Shown here piece after piece: positions 15,483 to 22,145 of a DNA stretch of 22,145 bases. Within the stretch, counting starts at the first letter, position 1, and every line of letters begins with the position of its first letter. This DNA is from Pseudomonadota bacterium. GTDB lineage: Bacteria; Pseudomonadota; Alphaproteobacteria; UBA9219; RGZA01. A program made the translations under genes and the position numbers. Below the pieces are notes generated by a model. That model was not told the DNA's origin and ran no database searches. It saw only the letters and a program-made list of their open reading frames with translations. The DNA lies in the NCBI GenBank assembly GCA_016195205.1, contig JACQAB010000083.1, positions 1 through 22,145 of the forward strand. The letters run 5' to 3'.

Positions 15483-16628
15483 TCAGTTTTGTTTTATGAG
15501 CGCTTCGGGCGGGGCCAGTTTTTGCAGCCGCTCCAGCATAAAATCTCCCAACCGGCTGAACTGCGTGAAAATCAGATGCGGATCGTGGAACGGAATAAAG
15601 CGCCAATAAACGGGATTGCACACATAGCCCAGTAACGGCAAAAACTGCTTTTGCCGGATGAAGCTGCGGATTTCCCGGTGCGGCATGGAGACGATGGTTT
15701 CTTTTTCTTGCTGCGCGGGAAGGGGCGATCCTGCGATATAGGCTTTCAGCGCCTTGGCCATGTCCACGCCGGCAAAGCGGGTATAGGCGGCCCAGGCGTT
15801 CTCACGCAAATCGGCTTCCATCATGTAATGCCGGCCGGTTTCTTTTTCACGGATGTATCCCAGGCTGGTGAAGCCGTGCAGGGCGAAGTTTTTTCCTAAC
15901 GTTTCAACTTCTTTCTTGATGGCGGGCCAGGGGCGATAGGTCCGCCGGGCCGAAACGCCAAAGCCGAGGTAAGAGATCACTTCGGAATAAGCATGGGCCA
16001 TAAGTCGGCCGTTCATGAAAAGGGCTTCGATGCTTATTAATTCCCCTTCCACGAATTTTTCCACCAGCACGCGGTGGTTTTGGATGTAGGGCCGGCAGGC
16101 AAGCACTTCTTCCGCGGAATGGCATTTAAAAACGCCTTCGCCGCCACCGCTGTGCTCAATTTTTACCATGACAGGAAAGCCAATTTCAATGGCGGCTTGC
16201 GCGGCTTCTTCGGTCGAGCCGGCCCCTTTGGACGCCGGCATAAGAATGCCATGAGCTTGTAAGAGCCGGGCCGTTTCAATCTTGCTTCCAAGCATACCCA
16301 GATATTCCGGCCGGCGCATGGGGCTGAAGCGGAGTTTCAAAGCCATGTCAAACTTTGCGTCGGCAAGGGCTTCCAGCACGGCATCATCGCCCAGAATAAC
16401 CCAATCGAAAGCATCGGGATTTTGGCTGACCAGCGTGGCCACCTGGGCCACAATGGCGGGCGCTTCTTCCGAGGATTCAATCCACACATCGTGATACGAG
16501 CTGACCAGGCTTCGTGTTTTATGGCCGCACATCAGCGTGACATGAAACCCTGCCTGTTTCAGAACGAACGGCAATTCGAACACCGGCCCGCGGCCGTTTT
16601 TGGAAGTGGCAAGAAGGACGGTTTTCAT
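15483..16628 (-). CDS. ATP-grasp domain ligase, substrate unknown
   Basis: 381 residues with a carbamoyl-phosphate-synthase-like ATP-grasp fold. The N-terminal pre-ATP-grasp domain spans about 1-110 (MKTVLLATSKNGRG), the family start LGSKIETARLLQAHG is at 113-127, the lysine and glycine-rich ATP loop PVMVKIEHSGGGEG at 152-165, VEKFVEGE at 189-196, and the metal-binding end MEADLREN at 270-277. The last 100 residues are unassigned. Such enzymes join a carboxylate to an amine or thiol with ATP; the substrates are not readable. It is the last gene of a three-gene operon, three bases after the oxygenase gene. Confidence 0.8.
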   Translation of the reverse strand: MKTVLLATSKNGRGPVFELPFVLKQAGFHVTLMCGHKTRSLVSSYHDVWIESSEEAPAIVAQVATLVSQNPDAFDWVILGDDAVLEALADAKFDMALKLRFSPMRRPEYLGMLGSKIETARLLQAHGILMPASKGAGSTEEAAQAAIEIGFPVMVKIEHSGGGEGVFKCHSAEEVLACRPYIQNHRVLVEKFVEGELISIEALFMNGRLMAHAYSEVISYLGFGVSARRTYRPWPAIKKEVETLGKNFALHGFTSLGYIREKETGRHYMMEADLRENAWAAYTRFAGVDMAKALKAYIAGSPLPAQQEKETIVSMPHREIRSFIRQKQFLPLLGYVCNPVYWRFIPFHDPHLIFTQFSRLGDFMLERLQKLAPPEALIKQN

Positions 16629-16631
16629 GGG

Positions 16632-17588
16632 TCAGGAACCCTGCGCGCGCTTCTCTTCCATCAGCGCTTCATAGCTTCCCTTGCGGTGGGCCACCTGGGC
16701 ATTCACCGCCGCGGCATCGGGCGCCAGGGCATAACCGCCGTCTTTCAGCCAAGTTTTCAAGGCCAGATGCGAATGCTGCGCGAAGTTGAGCATGTCGTTT
16801 TTATCGCAGAAAAACTCGGCAGCCACGGTACGGCGGCCATAAATCACTTCATGCGACACGGTTTCGCCATTGGCGATGACGGCGGACATGCCGGGATAGG
16901 CGATTTCGTGATAGGGCTGGCTTTTCAGTACGCCAAGGCGGTCGATCACGTTATTGATCACGTTCACGTCGTCGGGCAGGGCGGGAGGCAGCTGATCACG
17001 GCAGTTTTTCAGAATATCGGGCAGGGTGCGCGAGATGCGCCATAGCCGCGGCTCTGTGTCGATGTTGATGAACAGTTTCAGGCGGTGGGATTCCTTGTCG
17101 GCGGGCAGCAGGGGCGCGCCCTGCCGGAAAATATCAAGGTGCATGCCTTCCTGGTGCGTTTCGGTAAGCCGCCAGGTGATGTTCGCTTCCTTCAGTGAAT
17201 AATATTTGGGGAACATGGTGGAAAGCCCTTGGCGCAGTTGGGCGTTGAACGTGGCCACCTGGCTTTGCATATAGATGGCGATTTCCGGCTTCTGGAAAAT
17301 GGCCAGGAACGGATGCTGGCGGTTCAGGTCAAGCTGCGTGCCCTGCCGCGCCACAAGGGGCTGTTCAATGCCCTCGGCGGTGCCGATTTTCTTAAGTTCC
17401 CTGGGCAGGCTGATGAGCTGCAGGAATTCCAGGTCAAAGGCGATGGGCATGAACGGCACCACGATGACGCCGTTGTTTTCGTAATGTTTGGCCAGCGCGT
17501 CGCCATAGGCGCGGGCGTAATCGCCGAAGCTTTCCTTGCGCTCCAGCAGCATGAAGATATCGGGCAAAGCAGGGTTTTTCCGGATCAT
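16632..17588 (-). CDS. KdoO-like Fe(II)/2-oxoglutarate-dependent oxygenase (putative)
   Basis: A 318-residue protein with no signal peptide. A metal triad is visible: His150 and Asp152 in MHLDIF, and His246 in VSHEVIYG, followed by RR at 252-253 for 2-oxoglutarate binding and the strand AAEFF. Around these, ITWRL before the HxD, RLKLFINID and PRLWRI after it match my recollection of the Kdo_hydroxy (KdoO) family, which 3-hydroxylates the outer Kdo of LPS. The KdoO label is from memory of motif layout and not from a search. It overlaps the FkbM gene by four bases (ATGA) and is followed by the ATP-grasp gene. Confidence 0.55.
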   Translation of the reverse strand: MIRKNPALPDIFMLLERKESFGDYARAYGDALAKHYENNGVIVVPFMPIAFDLEFLQLISLPRELKKIGTAEGIEQPLVARQGTQLDLNRQHPFLAIFQKPEIAIYMQSQVATFNAQLRQGLSTMFPKYYSLKEANITWRLTETHQEGMHLDIFRQGAPLLPADKESHRLKLFINIDTEPRLWRISRTLPDILKNCRDQLPPALPDDVNVINNVIDRLGVLKSQPYHEIAYPGMSAVIANGETVSHEVIYGRRTVAAEFFCDKNDMLNFAQHSHLALKTWLKDGGYALAPDAAAVNAQVAHRKGSYEALMEEKRAQGS

Positions 17589-18505
17589 GCCGAAAGCCTC
17601 ATCTGCTCCAGGTCGCTTTCCGAAAAACGCTGCAGCGCGCGGGTGGCGAAGGCCAACTCGCCCACGCGTTTTGAAAAAATGATATTCCCGGCATAGGCGC
17701 CCTGGCGAATTTCCTCAACCACCGCTTCGGCTGGGCGCAGGCCATGCGAAGACAGCCGCACCTGGTCAGGGTTGTAAACCCAGCCTTGGCCCAGAAACTG
17801 CTGAATAACGCCATGCGTGCCCGGCAGCTTGGGATCGCATTCCAGCAACAGGGTGCGAAGCTTTCCACTGCGCAGAATATTCTGCATGCCGGCGATGACC
17901 TTGGTTTCGTGCCCATCCACGTCGATTTTAATGTGATCGGGCGGGGGCAGGGCGCCCATTTCCACCAGGGTGTCGAGCGAAAAACCCACGCTGCCCTGGG
18001 CAAAACGCTGGGTAACAGCGTAATTGCGGCTGGGTGTGCCGAAATCGTGGAACGAGCCGCCGGTACCCATGCTGTTCAGCAAAAGGCGTGAAAGCTCTAT
18101 CGGCTTGTCACCCAGGGCAGCGCAAAAGGCGGTGATGTGTTCATGCGCGGCATTCAGGAAAATACTGCGGCACAACTCGGCATAGTTTTGTGATTCCGGC
18201 TCGAACGCGTAAACGCGCGTGCCCATGATCACGCCGGCATACAGCGCATACATCCCCACATTGGCGCCGATATCCACGTAGACATCATCAGGGCGGAAGG
18301 AATGCAGCCAGTCCAGCGTGCCGGGCTCTTTGGTGAACAGGGTGCTGACGCGCCACTGGCTGGTGGGGGACGACATGCAATAGCGCAGAGTTTTTCCGTC
18401 CAAGTTTAGCTCGGCAAAAACATAGTCGCGGTCCGGATCCGTCAGTTTTTTGACGGCGGAGATTTTCTCAATCTCGTAAAGCGGTTTCACGCGGGGTGTG
18501 GGCAT
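17585..18505 (-). CDS. FkbM-family SAM-dependent methyltransferase
   Basis: 306 residues. The SAM-binding motif I VYVDIGANVGMYALYAG begins at 75, the acidic ribose loop is FEPE at 101-104, and the FkbM hallmark IKIDVDGHE is at 192-200, followed by LLLECDP. FkbM enzymes O-methylate sugars or other small-molecule hydroxyls, often within polysaccharide or natural-product clusters. A preceding segment of about 70 residues (LYEIEKI, YCMSSPTSQWRV) and a C-terminal tail are unassigned. It is first in the three-gene operon. No Shine-Dalgarno is apparent before ATG 18505; the upstream DNA is the AT-rich divergent control region. Confidence 0.88.
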   Translation of the reverse strand: MPTPRVKPLYEIEKISAVKKLTDPDRDYVFAELNLDGKTLRYCMSSPTSQWRVSTLFTKEPGTLDWLHSFRPDDVYVDIGANVGMYALYAGVIMGTRVYAFEPESQNYAELCRSIFLNAAHEHITAFCAALGDKPIELSRLLLNSMGTGGSFHDFGTPSRNYAVTQRFAQGSVGFSLDTLVEMGALPPPDHIKIDVDGHETKVIAGMQNILRSGKLRTLLLECDPKLPGTHGVIQQFLGQGWVYNPDQVRLSSHGLRPAEAVVEEIRQGAYAGNIIFSKRVGELAFATRALQRFSESDLEQMRLSA

Positions 18506-18576
18506 GAAGGAATGATGCCGTGAATGGCCGCCCGATGCACGTCCGGTTCCTGAGAAGGATGGCTTTTATGTAATTT

Positions 18577-18604
18577 ACACATTTATAACAGTATAAACAT
18601 GTGT
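18577..18604. promoter_or_regulatory. Palindrome in the AT-rich divergent control region, candidate operator
   Basis: ACACATTTATA (18577-18587) and TATAAACATGTGT (18592-18604) form an inverted repeat of 11 pairs with a two-base bulge around ACAG. It lies between the FkbM operon (start 18505) and the rightward promoter at 18626. About 130 bases here (18570-18700) are far richer in A and T than the flanking genes. A dimeric regulator site is a plausible reading, but a hairpin in a leftward leader is also possible. Confidence 0.45.
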
Positions 18605-18625
18605 ATATGTATTACATTTAGTAAA

Positions 18626-18654
18626 TTGACACATTATACTTGGTTATATATACA
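18626..18654 (+). promoter_or_regulatory. Sigma70-type promoter for the three-gene unknown operon
   Basis: TTGACA (18626-18631), a 17-base spacer and TATACA (18649-18654) give a perfect -35 and a four-of-six -10. The likely transcript start near 18661 leaves about 80 bases of leader before the ATG at 18743. The A/T-rich stretch just upstream could act as an UP element. Confidence 0.6.
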
Positions 18655-18732
18655 AGAAAATTGTGTTTTTCACACATATCAGTCGATAACCCAAAAAAAG
18701 CCAATTACGGTAATTCACCTCGCCTTTGTCTT

Positions 18733-18737
18733 GGAGG
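18733..18737 (+). promoter_or_regulatory. Ribosome binding site fixing the start of the 305-residue gene
   Basis: GGAGG at 18733-18737 has a five-base gap to ATG 18743. The frame is open upstream to 18599, but that would place the start before the promoter and add residues from AT-rich non-coding DNA. Confidence 0.7.
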
Positions 18738-18742
18738 AGCCC

Positions 18743-19660
18743 ATGTCCGCCGCAAGCGCCGCCGCTGCCTTGATCGAGGTGAAAACCGAGCCGGGAGTCT
18801 TGGCCAGGATTTGTGGGGTCAAACCCAGGATCTTATCCGCGGAAGAAGTGGCTCAGAAGCTTTACCGGCTGAAGCGTTACTACCACCGCTTTTATACCTC
18901 GGAAATTCCCAAGGCTTTTCTTAAGGAAAAAGACTTCCTGGCGCATGAGGCGGCGTTCACCATTATCTGCGACCGCGCGGAAAAGAGTTTCCAAAACGAT
19001 AAGCCTTATAAGGTCAAACATCACGACACCGATGCTCTAGAAACCCTCGGCCGTTTAGCCACCTGTTATCCCAGCCAGGATCCTTTCGGTTATCGTCTGC
19101 GCGCCCAGGACAAGCTGATCGAATTTGCCGGGCGTAATGCCGCGGGTAATGATTTCTGGGGTGTTGCCAATGCCATGTCGGCTTTGCCGCCGCTTTTCCT
19201 GACGATGGATGAAGCGCGGCGAACGCAGGTGGTTGATCTGCTGCAGCACCGCCTGCGCACCGATCCACCTTGGCCGCATACCCTGCATGTGCTGGCCAAT
19301 ATTCTGCACAGTCACCGCGACAAAGTTGACCAGGATGCCATGGCGCAATTCATCGCCGGGCAGATTGCCGCGCAAACCGACGGCATGTTCCGCGCCCAGG
19401 GGCTTTATGCTTTTTTACCTCTGGTGGCTGATATCGCAGGCATCATCCATTACGACGGGCCACGCGGAAAATTATTTGCCGAAAGCTTCGAAGTGTATGC
19501 CGGCAAGGGGATGCAGAAACCTACCCGCAGCCAGGATCTGATCGCGCGCCTGGATCGCGATTTTCCACCTTATCACGCTTACAACGACACCGATTGGGAT
19601 GGATTTGTCCGCGCCCGCTATTACCGCAGCCACTTCACCAGAGTTTTAACGCCAGGTTGA
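18743..19660 (+). CDS. Unrecognised 305-residue soluble protein
   Basis: No signal peptide or membrane segment. The first 20 residues are alanine-rich (MSAASAAAALIEV), followed by a tyrosine-rich basic stretch (KLYRLKRYYHRFY, about residues 40-52). From about 95 to 240 the chain reads as successive amphipathic helices (LETLGRLATC, FWGVANAMSALPP, TQVVDLLQHRL, TLHVLANILHSH), which could be a HEAT- or ARM-like solenoid (inference). The C-terminus is aromatic and basic (WDGFVRARYYRSHF). It has a good promoter and ribosome binding site and is 36 bases upstream of the paired membrane-protein genes, so it probably shares their transcript. Function is unknown. Confidence 0.75.
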   Translation: MSAASAAAALIEVKTEPGVLARICGVKPRILSAEEVAQKLYRLKRYYHRFYTSEIPKAFLKEKDFLAHEAAFTIICDRAEKSFQNDKPYKVKHHDTDALETLGRLATCYPSQDPFGYRLRAQDKLIEFAGRNAAGNDFWGVANAMSALPPLFLTMDEARRTQVVDLLQHRLRTDPPWPHTLHVLANILHSHRDKVDQDAMAQFIAGQIAAQTDGMFRAQGLYAFLPLVADIAGIIHYDGPRGKLFAESFEVYAGKGMQKPTRSQDLIARLDRDFPPYHAYNDTDWDGFVRARYYRSHFTRVLTPG

Positions 19661-19696
19661 TTTCCGTTTCGTTCAACGCAAGCAAGGAGGTTGGTG

Positions 19697-20224
19697 ATGT
19701 CTGTCCTTCATTCCGATCAATGGACGAACGCCTGGGCCTTAAAAGACTCGCGCATGCCCATGCCGAAAAACAATGCCAATTTGATCCAGCTGGCATGGAA
19801 CCTGGCGGCGTTCTGCATCAAGGTTGAGCCGGAGATAGACCGGCATGATTTCCAAAAAATAAATATGACCTCCAAACTTGCGCGCGACATTGTTAAAAGA
19901 ACCAACCGGATGAAGCGCAAGAAAAAAAACGGCATGCCGCTTGCCCTGGTGTTTCCTTTCCTTCTTCTAATCGCAGCAAGGCTCACAGCCGTTTATAACG
20001 GAGCAACGCCCGAAGACCTGAAGACGCTTGATGAGGGTATCGGCGGCCTGTGCATGATGACCGTAGTTCCGGCTTTATGGCTGACATCCTTCCGGTCACG
20101 AAGGCGCCGCCGCCGTATGAATCGCCGCTTCATCAGAATTTTTCAAAAACAAATCGCCGCGGCCAATGCCCGTCCTAGCCCGCCTGTCGGCACGGCAATA
20201 CCCGCACAACTTGTTCCCGCTTAA
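19697..20224 (+). CDS. Small membrane protein, member A of a tandem paralogous pair
   Basis: 175 residues, with AAGGAGG (19684-19690) six bases before ATG 19697. A soluble N-terminal part holds PKNNANLIQLAW (23-34) and VEPEIDRHDFQKINMT (43-58). A lysine/arginine-rich stretch follows (67-78), then two hydrophobic segments at about 81-96 and 114-131, then a very basic run (RRRRRR near 135-140) and a proline/alanine tail. The charge pattern predicts both ends in the cytoplasm. Residues 23-66 align closely with the next gene, so the two arose by duplication. I do not recognise the family. Confidence 0.75.
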   Translation: MSVLHSDQWTNAWALKDSRMPMPKNNANLIQLAWNLAAFCIKVEPEIDRHDFQKINMTSKLARDIVKRTNRMKRKKKNGMPLALVFPFLLLIAARLTAVYNGATPEDLKTLDEGIGGLCMMTVVPALWLTSFRSRRRRRRMNRRFIRIFQKQIAAANARPSPPVGTAIPAQLVPA

Positions 20225-20239
20225 AAAAAGGAGACCATC

Positions 20240-20764
20240 ATGTTTAGTCTTATGGATAGTATAAAGCATGTGAAGATCCCGAAGAATGATGGCGATTTAA
20301 TCAAATTAGGATGGGAGCTAGCCAAGGGAGATGTTGAACCGAAGATGGAGCCCGAGGATTTTGAAAGAATAAATATGACTGCCGACCTGTCGCGAAACAT
20401 TATCGCGGCCGTCAACTGGGATCGAAGGAAAGACCGGTGGGGGCATAATCTGACCGATCTTACCTTGGTCATTGTTCCTTTGGTTGCTTGGTGGCTGGGC
20501 TGGTGGGAGTCGCCTCCATCGGCCAAGCCCATTTCGCGGATCGACGATACTGCGATTATCGACGATGCCGCGATTTTGGCCTTTTTGATGCTCACGGTCT
20601 GGCGGGGAGCCGATGCGCTTCGCGACCGCTGGCAGAAAAAACACCGTGGCCGCACGACCCAGCATTTCACCCGGCTTTTCAAAGGGGAGCCTGAGGCGCC
20701 GCCACCCCGGCGCCGTTGGGGTTTACCCGCCGCGTTGCGTTTCCGCCGGCTGGCTCTGGCCTAG
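20240..20764 (+). CDS. Small membrane protein, member B of a tandem paralogous pair
   Basis: 174 residues, AAAGGAG (20227-20233) six bases before ATG 20240, beginning 15 bases after member A. It shares the block PKN...LI.L.W.LA, VEP....DF.RINMT..L.R.I with A (residues 14-55 here). Two hydrophobic segments at about 72-89 and 107-121 are separated by an acidic loop with IDDTAIIDDAAI, which A lacks. The tail is basic with a PPPRRRWG stretch. Topology prediction is again cytoplasmic ends. The stop is two bases from the convergent regulator gene with no terminator between. Unknown function. Confidence 0.75.
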   Translation: MFSLMDSIKHVKIPKNDGDLIKLGWELAKGDVEPKMEPEDFERINMTADLSRNIIAAVNWDRRKDRWGHNLTDLTLVIVPLVAWWLGWWESPPSAKPISRIDDTAIIDDAAILAFLMLTVWRGADALRDRWQKKHRGRTTQHFTRLFKGEPEAPPPRRRWGLPAALRFRRLALA

Positions 20765-20766
20765 AA

Positions 20767-21531
20767 TTACTTCCTGGCCTTCTTTGCCGTTTTGGGCGGT
20801 GGGGCGTCTTTGATCAAGCCGTCTTTTTTCGCCTGCTCCAGGATTTTCTGGGCTTTGGTTTCATAATGGAATTTATGGACGTCATCGGGCACGGGCTTGG
20901 CCATCGACCAGGCCAGCTCGAAATGGTGGCGGAAGGTTTGGGCAATGCCGGGATTGCGGATGATGATCATGCGCGCCGGCGGGCCCCACAGGATGATGGA
21001 AACATTGTCGCCGTAGATCGCCACGGGAACTGTGCCGAATAGTTCCTTGGGCACCCAGCGGTAATGGTTGCGCATGGAAAGGAAATGGGTGTCGTTTTCC
21101 AGGAACAGCGCCCGTTCGCGGATGTTGTTTTTCATCGCCACGGCCTCAAACCGTTTATAGGCCAGCAGCCGCTCAAGCGCGAAGTGGTCAAAGCGCTTGT
21201 TGTCTTTGCCGATGATCAGCACCTCGCCATTGCCGTGCGGAAAGGCTTTCAGGAAGTCTTCGTAATAGACGTTCAGAAAATTCGGGCCGTCGATTTTTTC
21301 AATTTCCAGTTGCTCGCCGGCAAGGCGCACGCCGTCTTTATCCAGAAATTCCACGCCTTCCTTTACCAGCGCGTCTTCAATGGCCTGGAAGCTGTCGTTG
21401 CGCGGGCTGCCCACCTCGCGCTCAATGTTGTTCAGCGAGTTCACGGATAGATCCGCCTTCCCAGCCAGTTCTTTCTGGCTAAGGTTAAGCAGGCCGCGCG
21501 CGGCGCGAATTTGCTTGCTGCTGATGGGCAT
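20767..21531 (-). CDS. XRE-family helix-turn-helix regulator with a TrmB-like C-terminal sensor domain
   Basis: 254 residues. A Cro/CI-type helix-turn-helix occupies about 5-60 (IRAARGLLNLSQKELAGKADLSVNSL is split by the turn, with NIE before the last helix). Residues 85-215 form a second domain: LFGTVPVAIYGDNVSIILWG, MIIIRNPGIAQTFRHHFELAW. Its pattern of a displayed strand, then N-P-x-I-A-x-T-F-R-x-x-F-E-x-x-W, recalls the PLD-like sensor domain of TrmB-type regulators (from memory). The tail is lysine-rich. It is convergent with the unknown operon and divergent from the gene at 21707. A cytoplasmic transcription factor is likely; ligand and targets are unknown. Confidence 0.8.
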   Translation of the reverse strand: MPISSKQIRAARGLLNLSQKELAGKADLSVNSLNNIEREVGSPRNDSFQAIEDALVKEGVEFLDKDGVRLAGEQLEIEKIDGPNFLNVYYEDFLKAFPHGNGEVLIIGKDNKRFDHFALERLLAYKRFEAVAMKNNIRERALFLENDTHFLSMRNHYRWVPKELFGTVPVAIYGDNVSIILWGPPARMIIIRNPGIAQTFRHHFELAWSMAKPVPDDVHKFHYETKAQKILEQAKKDGLIKDAPPPKTAKKARK

Positions 21532-21557
21532 GGGGCGGGGTTTCCTGTTCTTCGGCC

Positions 21558-21585
21558 ATTTTAGTCATAATTGATAAATCTGCAA
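21558..21585 (-). promoter_or_regulatory. Candidate promoter for the XRE regulator
   Basis: On the minus strand TTGCAG (21585-21580), a 16-base spacer and TAAAAT (21563-21558), five of six at the -10. The start of transcription would be about 20 bases before the ATG at 21531. No similarly good promoter is visible toward the gene at 21707 in the remaining 120 bases of this gap. Confidence 0.4.
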
Positions 21586-21706
21586 AAACAATAAGGAAAT
21601 TGGGATTTAGGTCTAAAAGGGTTAATAGCCGGTACCGGGAACGGTTAAATAAACACGGTGCGGGTGTGCTATAGAAATACGGTGAATTTCAAGACGCCCA
21701 TTGAAC

Positions 21707-22145
21707 ATGACGCAAGAAGAGATTGATCAAAAAGTTATCGCCATAAAAACGGCCTGGCGGCGCGTGCGTCTGGAATGGATGACGAAAGGCGGCTTTACCG
21801 AGGCCCAATGGCAAAGCCTAGCCCGTTACGCGCTCAACCCGCAGCATGATGAGGAAACGCGCAGAGGTTTTCCCATTAAGATGGCCGCATTCAGCGAGGC
21901 GGTACAGGAAGTGGCCTTCCGCTATATGCGGCACATGACCGGCGTGGTGGCTTATACCCCTGAGAACCTGAAGGGCTGGCCCGCGGATCTTTGCCGCCTC
22001 ATGCAAGGCATCGAAAAAGATCTGCAGAAGATCGACCTCGCCCTTTTTGGCCCGCCATCCGAGGCGCCTCTCTTTGGGCCAACAGCGGAAATTAATTTTG
22101 GCCGCTTTAACTTCGTGTTTGCCGCCATCTGGCATGCCGATGGGA
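21707..22145 (+). CDS. Unrecognised protein, 3' end outside window
   Basis: ATG 21707 opens a frame with no stop through the window edge, giving 146 residues so far. It begins MTQEEIDQKVIAIKTAWRRV and is helical and charged at first, with tryptophans at 17, 24, 35, 91 and 142. A glycine/proline segment (LFGPPSEAPLFGP) follows at about 113-125, then FGRFNFVFAAIWHADG. No signal peptide or membrane segment is visible. No clear Shine-Dalgarno precedes the ATG. Codon use resembles the neighbouring genes. I do not recognise a family. Confidence 0.6.
   Translation, partial: MTQEEIDQKVIAIKTAWRRVRLEWMTKGGFTEAQWQSLARYALNPQHDEETRRGFPIKMAAFSEAVQEVAFRYMRHMTGVVAYTPENLKGWPADLCRLMQGIEKDLQKIDLALFGPPSEAPLFGPTAEINFGRFNFVFAAIWHADG

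Noticed and set aside
18599..18742. Upstream extension of the 305-residue protein
   Set aside because: It would begin before the promoter at 18626-18654 and consist of AT-rich non-coding sequence; GGAGG sits correctly for ATG 18743.
1..22145. CRISPR array, tRNA, rRNA or insertion sequence
   Set aside because: No regularly spaced direct repeats, no cloverleaf or rRNA-like stretches, and no transposase reading frame were seen; the repeats present are short palindromes only.

Overview
The window looks like an alphaproteobacterial chromosome segment. The gene order pyrH-frr-uppS-cdsA-dxr-rseP-bamA-ompH, followed by fabZ-lpxA-lpxI-lpxB, and the use of LpxI for the UDP-diacylglucosamine hydrolase step, fit that class. 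GC is fairly high, and several intergenic gaps carry dispersed palindromic repeats of a kind seen in some alphaproteobacteria. I cannot fix the order or genus from sequence alone.

Left part (1-13604, all + strand): an envelope-biogenesis cluster. It opens with the tail of pyrH and a repeat-filled gap, then frr, an unrecognised 85-residue ORF, uppS, cdsA and dxr (isoprenoid carrier and phospholipid precursors). Next come rseP (site-2 protease), bamA and ompH/skp (outer-membrane protein assembly), fabZ, lpxA, lpxI and lpxB (lipid A), a GT4 glycosyltransferase and a GT9 heptosyltransferase-like enzyme. Overlapping or nearly touching genes suggest long cotranscripts. lpxD, often between ompH and fabZ, is absent here.

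Middle part (13591-18505, - strand): mgtE (Mg2+ transporter) overlaps the GT9 gene tail to tail. Then come a 49-residue proline-rich ORF with its own terminator, and a tightly packed operon encoding an FkbM-type methyltransferase, a KdoO-like Fe(II)/2-oxoglutarate oxygenase and an ATP-grasp ligase. Next to LPS genes this operon is a candidate surface-glycan or lipid A-core modification set (inference).

Right part (18506-22145): an AT-rich divergent control region with a palindrome and a good sigma70-type promoter leads into three unrecognised + strand genes. These are a soluble 305-residue protein and two small membrane proteins that are clearly tandem paralogues. A convergent - strand gene encodes an XRE-type helix-turn-helix protein with a C-terminal domain reminiscent of TrmB-family sensor domains. 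A further unrecognised gene starts at 21707 and runs off the window.

The most distinctive non-coding signal is one two-hairpin repeat present twice, on opposite strands, near 127-199 and 12612-12677. Each copy sits inside the loop of a different host palindrome, and the second hairpin shows compensatory stem changes between copies. The most distinctive coding signals are the tandem paralogous membrane proteins with their upstream partner, and the three-gene modification operon.
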